From NCBI RefSeq assembly GCF_030272615.1, contig NC_081411.1:155086971-155150970 (forward strand): DNA of 64,000 nucleotides. Direction: 5' to 3'. The notes beneath the pieces were generated by a model, which had not been told where the DNA came from, made no database searches, and saw nothing but the letters and a program-made list of their open reading frames with translations. This DNA is from Cryptomeria japonica (taxonomy: Eukaryota > Streptophyta > Pinopsida > Cupressales > Cupressaceae). A program made the position numbers and the translations under genes. Below, piece by piece: positions 58,017-64,000 of the stretch (position 1 is its first letter; each line of letters starts with the position of its first letter).

Positions 58017-58378
58017 TGGAGTTGAGAAAATACAACACCACAGGAGCCCAAATGATCTCTGCAAGCTGAAAAACCTATTACAAGGAGAAGCAAGGAATCA
58101 AATACATAAAAATAAATACACAGAGAATATGCTCAAAAAGAGAGAGCTCAATATTCATAAAAATATGTCATGTGATTCTTACAATGAAAAGAAAGAACTC
58201 AACCTTTAATAGGTCAAGAAACCCTAAAAGGGAAAACCTAGGTTTGCACATAATAATTAATTAAAATAATTAATTATATGCACCTAAAGTTAGCTTAAGT
58301 GTAAAAGAGATAAAGGGAACTTAAATAATTAAACAAATAATGTTTAATTAATCAAGTAAATACCCGAATACTCTAACA
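58017..58378 (-). repeat. 5' LTR of the small element
   Basis: Same 362 bp length and ends as the partner LTR. Differences cluster around 58078-58120 and 58167-58200. The primer site is at 58002-58013 on the minus strand (TGGTATCAAAGC). Confidence 0.93.
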
Positions 58379-58386
58379 AAAGATAT

Positions 58387-59540
58387 ATGAAGGCCATGGT
58401 AGAGGAAAATAATTACTTCACACCAAGTGAAGTTATGGAGGTATTTGTTATGGATGTAAAGTTGGAAGTGTAAATGAGTCTTTGGATTCATGAATAACTT
58501 TAAGGAGAAAAGGTTAGTTATATCAAGGAAAAATAAAGAAAAAGGGAAGTGATAAAAAAGGGAGGAAGAAAATAGGGAAGAAAGTGAATAAATAAAGAGG
58601 GAGATCTAATTTATTTTGGTATGTAGCCTCTACTACTCTTTTTCTTGTTGAATGATTTTGCAATATTTTGAGAAGAATGCAAGGCATGAAGTAATACTCA
58701 TAAGGCATGAAGGAGTTGTGTAAAGCACAAACCATACATATGAATACATGCAAGGCATGAATCATACATGTAAACCATGAAGTAATACATAAATACACAT
58801 AAGGTACAAGCATATATGAGAAAGGTTCGCATGAAGTGGACATGTTGAAGACACATCAATCATGAAGCATACAATAGAGAGGTATTCAGAGAATAGACAT
58901 CTGAAAACATCTCATTCATGAAGTAACAAAATGCTAAAGAAAATGAGAAGTAATAAAAAAACTTACAAGGATGAGGCATATTCATAACTTTTGCAGTCCT
59001 GCCATGGATATCAACACTAGAAGCAACTCATATTGTTAGTGTACATACAAGACAATATGGGAGTTCATTATACCCAACAACTTGTGGTGTTGTTGTTTGT
59101 GTTGGCTCTGTTGGACCCTGCAATTAAGATTCAATATACATTATTCAATAAGATTAACTGTACAGCATAATGAAATATTGAAAAGTGTGTTATCTTGTTG
59201 AGCTTCGTCTGGTTTCGAGAATAGTTTAATATTATCTACTTAACAGGGCCAACCACGTGAAGGTGGAAGCTCCTTTGGCCCCTCCACCCTAACATCACTC
59301 TAAATTCCCCATTAACATCTTATAACATTCATTCATTCTTTCTTTCTGCCATTAATAAAATATAACATTCATTCATTAATAGCACATAGCATTCATTGAC
59401 ACATAACATTGATTAAAATTAATTAACATGCAACATCCATCAATATTAATTAACACATATCATTCATAACCATTAATTAGCACATAATTACATTCATTAA
59501 CACATAAAAATCAATCATTATCAAATAAGGTAGATTACAA
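58387..59540. other. Non-coding flank with short degenerate repeats
   Basis: 58676-58760 repeats AAGGCATGAAG(T/G)A units, and 59300-59520 repeats TTAACACATAACATTCATTA-like units. On the minus strand a TTAATTGCAG followed by GGTCCAACAGAGCCAACACA (about 59110-59130) looks like a splice acceptor and a short open stretch, but it lies beyond the stop of the exon chain below, so I do not call it. Confidence 0.4.
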
Positions 59541-60196
59541 TCATTTCTTTTTTTGTTTTTTCTTTGAAGCTATGAAAAGACTAAGTGGACCATCAGTTTC
59601 TTCATCATTTCCCCCCTCTGCAGTTGTTCCGCCCTCTGCTCGTGATCTCGATGTATGCCTCGTCCTATACTGATGACAAGGACACTGAAGCGAAGGGGGG
59701 TCCTCTGCAATAACAATTTAATGGGTTAAATTCAAAAGATTTTTTATTATTGTTACAAGTATTTCATTAATTTAGAGAACATACCTATTGCGCTCTTTAC
59801 CTGATGGGGCCACATCATTTTGTCTAGCCTCAACCTCAACATGTTGAACACCCTCTAGATCATTTGGAGTTGAAATACTAAAGGTTACATTAATGTTGAA
59901 CACCAATTACAATTAAATTGTTTAAAGGAATAAAATTGGTCCTCTTTACCTGATTGGGGAACATTATGTTCTTGATATTGTGTACCCAGATCATGCTCCA
60001 CTTGGTCACCACCGACTACATGCTCTAGAATATTAACAAAAAAGGTTACATTAATTACTACTCTAATTACAAATAGATTTGAATAACAAATGAATACCTC
60101 TGCTACTGGGATGCACATCTGGACCTTCATGTGCAGGTGGTGTTTCACGATTAGCAGGTTGCATTCCAATGTCATGCACATTGTTATCATTGCTTG
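59541..60196 (-). pseudogene. Four 3'-terminal exons of an unidentified gene, 5' part missing
   Basis: Minus-strand exons are inferred at 60196-60098 (99 nt), 60024-59950 (75), 59854-59801 (54) and 59704-59541 (164, ending TGA). Every junction has AG before and GT after, every intron is phase 1, and the frame stays open throughout. Introns are 73-96 nt. The predicted product is acidic and Pro/Gln-rich (ANRETPPAHEGPDVHPSSRE; GVQHVEVEARQNDVAPS), then Arg/Ser-rich, and ends in a basic KKKQKKK. I recognise no family. The Gypsy-3 LTR starts 80 bases upstream, so the rest of the gene, if real, is displaced. Confidence 0.45.
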
Positions 60197-60275
60197 CTTA
60201 TTTAAAACAAATATAGTAACTTTATGTTGGAACTCAACATCAATTAGATTATTGGTAAAGTATTCAATTTGAAAC

Positions 60276-61712
60276 TGTAGTCACATAAATCTGTCCATTT
60301 TAATTAAATGAATATTTCGTATTTATTTGATTAAAAATCCACTAGCCACCAGTTAATTAAATTAATATTTAATTAATTCATCCCCAAACATTCTTCTATT
60401 AATTAAATAAATTATTCAATTTATTTTAATTAATTCATTAAATCCAATTCAAATCAATTAATTAAATAAAATCTATTTATTTAATTAAATCCCCCTATTC
60501 CTCTTTTAAATAAATTAAATAAAACATTTATTTAAATCATTATCCCCACCCCACTTGCATTTTCTTACAAATGCAACTTGCACACATTTTGAAATAAATG
60601 AATTTTTATTTTAAATAAAATCCTATTTTCCCTCACCCACCAAATCCACTTGCAAAATCTAATCCCCTTCTAGATTCTTCTAACCCCTTCCTAATTAGCC
60701 TAATCCATCCCCTAAATATTGTCACATTTCTAAGCAAAATGGAGTCACTTCTCAAAGTCTAAAAGTCTTTGATAACCATTAAAGGCTTTCAACCTACAAC
60801 CACTTAATGGCTCAAAGTCTTTGATAACCATTGAAGGCTTTCAACCTTCAACCACTTAATCCCCAAAGTCTCCAATAACCATTAATGGTTAACCCAAACC
60901 CTCCTACATGGTTAAAACATTTGTTTTGACTCAACCTCTACCCAACCCAAGGGTCTTATCAAGCCTTTAATGCTTTGACCATGATTATCTCTTAATCATT
61001 TGCACAAAGGTTTATCCTTGCATTAACTCCTAATCCAATGGGTAATCCTAATTTAGGCTTGACCCTTACCTTCTAGATAACCATGAGGTCTCCTTAGGCA
61101 TTTAATGCCTCCAACCTCTTCTCTCAACCCAATCCTGTGTTGACACTTGTCACTATTTTATTGGTGCAAATTGTGCACATGGATCCCCAACTTTCAAGCT
61201 TGACCCTTGATTAAACCTTTCAATCCTGGCCATCCATTGCTCCATTTTTCCTATAAATAGAGCCCATTCCTTCATAATCCAGATCCTGGAAAACTTGTAT
61301 GCATCTAAGCTATTGACATTTTAGAGAGCATTTTAGCATAAGCAATCTAACATCTTGTCTTTTTGGTTAAAAGACATCATTTTAGCATTAGTATTAGCTT
61401 TTTATTTCACATTTAGAGCTATACTACAATCTCAATCCTCCATAAGCATCCATAGTGCAAAAAGCTGCTGAGAGCTACAATATTTTGGAACTTGGAGAGG
61501 AGAGGAACAAGGGAGAAGAAGCTAAGGCCATGCTAAGAGGCAGTTGGAGATGTCTCGTGATCTTTGTTTTACTTATTAGATATATTAGCATGTCTCTTTG
61601 TGTCTCTTTTGGAATGCCTTCATATGTTTAGTTTTAGATTGACTAACACTAATGTTTTGTATGTTTTTGTGTTCTTTGATCATAGACTAATCTTGTGCCA
61701 TTTAGGAGGGCA
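60276..61712 (+). repeat. Gypsy-3 5' LTR
   Basis: About 1.44 kb from TGTAGTCACATAAATCTG to GGAGGGCA. It shares with the Gypsy-2 LTR the AT-rich start, the CTTACAAATGCAA block, the TATAAATAGAGC box (61252-61263) and the GGAACTTGGAGAGGAGAGGA phrase. A duplicated AAGTCTTTGATAACCATT phrase (60765-60825) is private to this copy. Confidence 0.88.
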
Positions 61713-61717
61713 TCATT

Positions 61718-61758
61718 TGGTGAACCCGACGTGAATCGAACACGCAACCTTCTGATCT
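61718..61758 (+). promoter_or_regulatory. Gypsy-3 primer binding site, extended tRNA-Trp complement
   Basis: TGGTGAACCCGACGTGAA starts the site, which continues unbroken through CGAACACGCAACC to CTGATCT. That is 41 bases complementary to the 3' half of plant tRNA-Trp as I recall it, with no mismatch except possibly in the T loop. Confidence 0.78.
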
Positions 61759-61807
61759 TTTTTTTGAAAAATAACATTTTTGCTTGTTGAAACTGCCACA
61801 CAGGTCG

Positions 61808-62092
61808 CGCTTCGGCACTACTAAACACATTTTAGCGCTATCGAAACAATTTCTTTTAGCACTATTGCCCGTAAAATAGCGCTATTGAAAATGTTTTAGC
61901 ACTACTGATTCTATTCTGGTGCTTTTGTCACAGTTCTGGCGCTATTGCAACTATTCTGGCGCTTTTGATCTCTCGATTTTCCTATTCTTTAAGCGCTACT
62001 GTGTAAAATAGCACTTCTGCGTCCATAGACTAGCGCTATTGTATTAATTAGCGCTTCTGTTTAAAAAGAAGAATAGCGCTATTGTGACAGAG
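61808..62092 (+). repeat. TAGCGCTATTG motif array in the Gypsy-3 leader
   Basis: More than ten copies occur, including TTAGCGCTATCG, TAGCGCTATTGA, TGGCGCTATTGC, TGGCGCTTTTGA and TAGCGCTATTGTG, at 20-25 base spacing. The GCGC core is better kept than in Gypsy-2. Each intact unit contains the palindrome AGCGCT. Confidence 0.85.
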
Positions 62093-63587
62093 TGTTGTCC
62101 AATTCGCTTTGTAACCAAAAATCAGAATTTAGGCTTGTGTAAGCCCACACTAACATTTGACCATTAACTGTGTGCAGGTTCTAATCTTTTTTGTGTGCAG
62201 GGGAAGGAGTTAGTTTAGATGCCTTAAAAAAATTTTTACTTTCTTTCAAAAGTTGGTTAAAGAGAATCCATTTTTCCTTCTTGCACAAGTTAAAATCAAC
62301 CTCACATTTTATTTTGGAGTGCATAAAATGAACCTCAAACTTGTTTTTGGTGCTTAAAACAAAAATTCATCTTTCTTTATTGCAAGGTAAAAAGAACAAC
62401 AACTTCAAACATTTGTTTTCTTGCAAGTTAGGAAACACACTTTATTTGGTGCTTAAAACCAAACAATTCCATTTTCTTGCATCAAATCTAAAAAACACAA
62501 GCCACACTTCAAATTTTGGTGCAGTTAAAAACTTACAAAACCACTTGTTTTGATTTTTTGCAAACAAAATTTCCTTCAAGCAAAACGTGTTTTTCATTAA
62601 GTTGACCAGGATTTCCAAATTCTAGATTACAAAACACATTGCCTTTGAAGTTAAAATGAACACCATGACTATTGGAGCAACATCTCCAAATAGTTAAATC
62701 ATCTTTGCAAATGCTGGATTAAAAAGAACAAGTGTTTTACGTATCTGGCATGCTTGTGCACAAAAGTCAATCGAGTGGACCTACTTCTAACACACACTAT
62801 CCTCTCCCTTGGCTCTCGTGGTCCTAGGTGCAAGAGAAAAGTGTTAGTAACACTCAAATTTTATCTTTTTAAGAGAGGCCTGCCAAGGGATCGATACTCT
62901 TGGGAATGACCTCAAGCGGTAAATCCTTCGAGCCGCTATAGAAATCAGGTGAGAGCGAAAGCTGTAGCCTTGGGTATGGCTGTTCCTACAGTGTAACTGG
63001 CTGAAAGGACAAATGGGCCCCACCACCAGTTACAAGGCTCTTAAGTGAGTCACTGCAGAATAAACTTATGTCCAAAAACATCGAACATGACTAAACACCT
63101 TTAAGTAGTAGCCCACCCATTCTATTGATTGAGGATATTTGAGGTATAATTTACTGCAAGAGCATAGAAGGTTTTGCTCCCAAGATACTCACCATACATA
63201 TTTCCTTGAGTAGAAACATAGCTTTTTGAAAAGTCACTTGTGGCTTGATAAAAGTGGTGACTCCCCCATCATAGGGATCATCTATTTGTTATGCTCATGC
63301 AAGACTTAGTATATCACATCCTTACCTGCCAAGGCGGGATTCATAAGGTATGTAGTACCAAAGTCGAAGAAATATCAAGATGTGGGCTAAATTTATCACA
63401 ACTGGCCATTTGACCTTAGGGATAAAAAGTGTTTGAAGTGTGTTCGTTTTACAGACCTAGTGCGAATTGAGCCGACTTCAGGCTTTGGAAATACACCTTA
63501 AAATACATCTAAAGGAAGGGTCAAAAACAAGTCCAAGGATTGGGTTGATCTAAACCCATAGTCATTTGTGCCTTTGAGGCTACAATT
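62093..63587 (+). other. Gypsy-3 leader, conserved with Gypsy-2
   Basis: No ORF is supported. From about 62720 it aligns closely with 19440-20290, including GTAGCCTTGGGTATGGCTGT and CTCCCCCATCATAGGGATCA. The first part (62220-62650) is A/T-rich with repeated TTGCAAGTTA / TTGCACAAGTTAAAA phrases, also present in Gypsy-2. Confidence 0.6.
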
Positions 63588-63998
63588 TTGTGTTTGTGTG
63601 CTTGCTTTGTTTTCTTGTCAAAGAAAAATCAGAAAATCAATCCCCAAAATAAAGTATTCATCCAACATCTGTCAACACAACCAAAAATACCAAAAACAAA
63701 GTGCAAACAACACAAAGTCACAACTTTTATGACCATTCTTCACATCTTGCGAAAGAAGAAGTGTCATCAGAATATCAACTTAAAAAGGAGACCATTGAGC
63801 TCAAAGGCATTAATCAAAAGGAGGAAATTCTTCTATATCAATCGACAAATCTTTGTCTCCCATAGAGTCTTTCTACATCGCATGCGTCTATACCTTCAAG
63901 GTAAAACAAATGAGTTTGATTCAGAATCATTGAACAACAGAGCTTTTATGCAATATAGAGCTCTGAGTTATCACAAAAAATCAAGGAGGAAAGATTAA
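63588..63998 (+). CDS. Small basic ORF upstream of gag in Gypsy-3
   Basis: A 136-codon ORF, starting MCLCACFVFLSKKNQKINPQ and ending with basic KKSRRKD. The C-terminal 80 residues are Arg/Lys/His-rich (KRRPLSSKALIKRRKFF; SHRVFLHRMRLYLQGKTNEF). The same protein text is seen in Gypsy-2 at 20471-20680, where the N-terminal part is in another frame. It could be the extra ORF known ahead of gag in some Tat elements, or simply conserved RNA that happens to be open. No family recognised. Confidence 0.4.
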   Translation: MCLCACFVFLSKKNQKINPQNKVFIQHLSTQPKIPKTKCKQHKVTTFMTILHILRKKKCHQNINLKRRPLSSKALIKRRKFFYINRQIFVSHRVFLHRMRLYLQGKTNEFDSESLNNRAFMQYRALSYHKKSRRKD

Positions 63999-64000
63999 TC

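Larger units (their letters stand above)
55485..58378 (-). mobile_element. Small non-autonomous LTR retrotransposon, tRNA-Met primed
   Basis: Two 362 bp LTRs (55485-55846 and 58017-58378) differ by about 11 bases by eye. On the minus strand TGGTATCAAAGC follows the right LTR and a CTTAAGGGGGGG tract precedes the left LTR, so the element reads right to left. The internal 2.17 kb has no pol. AAAGATAT lies directly outside both ends (55477-55484, 58379-58386); eight bases is longer than the usual 4-6, and local AT repeats may inflate it. It is larger than a typical TRIM and smaller than a typical LARD. Confidence 0.9.
60276..64000 (+). mobile_element. Gypsy-3: 5' part of a Tat-type element (runs off window)
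   Basis: LTR, primer site, motif array, conserved leader and the small basic ORF follow in the same order as in Gypsy-2. The window ends before gag. The five bases before the LTR are GAAAC, but the other flank is outside, so a target duplication cannot be tested. It is a diverged relative of Gypsy-2, not a recent copy of it. Confidence 0.88.

Noticed and set aside
59041-59130. Extra exon after a TTAATTGCAG acceptor
   Set aside because: It lies beyond the stop codon of the exon chain at 59541 and has no donor or partner exon that keeps a frame.

Overview
This 64 kb window is plant nuclear DNA built almost entirely of retrotransposons. It suggests a very large, repeat-rich plant genome. A gymnosperm is my best guess, because Ty1/copia and Tat-lineage Ty3/gypsy elements are nested so heavily and no intact host gene is visible. 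The sequence does not name a species. No rRNA gene, complete tRNA gene, CRISPR array or bacterial-type operon was seen.

Layout, left to right. 1-1668 is flanking DNA with a degenerate Copia-type LTR fragment, ending in a (TA)n/(TATG)n microsatellite. 1669-16867 is Copia-1, a full-length but decayed Ty1/copia element on the minus strand with a perfect TATAT target duplication. Its left LTR is split by Gypsy-1 (3006-10945, minus strand, CCAAC duplication), which carries gag and protease but no reverse transcriptase. 16874-34021 is Gypsy-2, a decayed 17 kb Tat-type element on the plus strand. It has gag, PR, RT, two RNase H domains, IN and an antisense plant mobile domain (PMD) ORF, and its RT is split by a 1.6 kb insertion. 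34272-37458 is a terminal-inverted-repeat element whose interior is largely GA-repeat polypurine. 37473-45266 is Copia-2, a pol-less Copia-type element with two long, stop-damaged ORFs. 45292-46656 looks like the 3' LTR and polypurine tract of another Tat-like element on the minus strand. 46657-55476 has no recognised gene but holds several tandem repeats, including a clean 145 bp satellite. 55485-58378 is a small tRNA-Met-primed LTR element with near-identical LTRs. 59541-60196 looks like the last four exons of an unidentified minus-strand gene. 60276-64000 is the 5' end of Gypsy-3, a close relative of Gypsy-2 that runs off the window.

How the parts relate. Each non-autonomous element sits beside a fuller relative with matching cis signals. 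Copia-2 shares LTR motifs, the iMet primer site and the polypurine tract with Copia-1. Gypsy-1 shares the tRNA-Trp primer site with Gypsy-2 and Gypsy-3. Nearly all ORFs are broken. Several premature stops fall where family motifs have Gln, Arg or Trp, as expected if methylated cytosines have decayed to thymine. The most unusual features are three. A short repeated motif (consensus close to TTAGCGCTATTGT) lies in arrays ahead of gag and, on the opposite strand, ahead of the antisense PMD ORF. The tRNA-Trp primer site is about 40 nt long. Copia-2 has a roughly 1,117-codon pol-free ORF.
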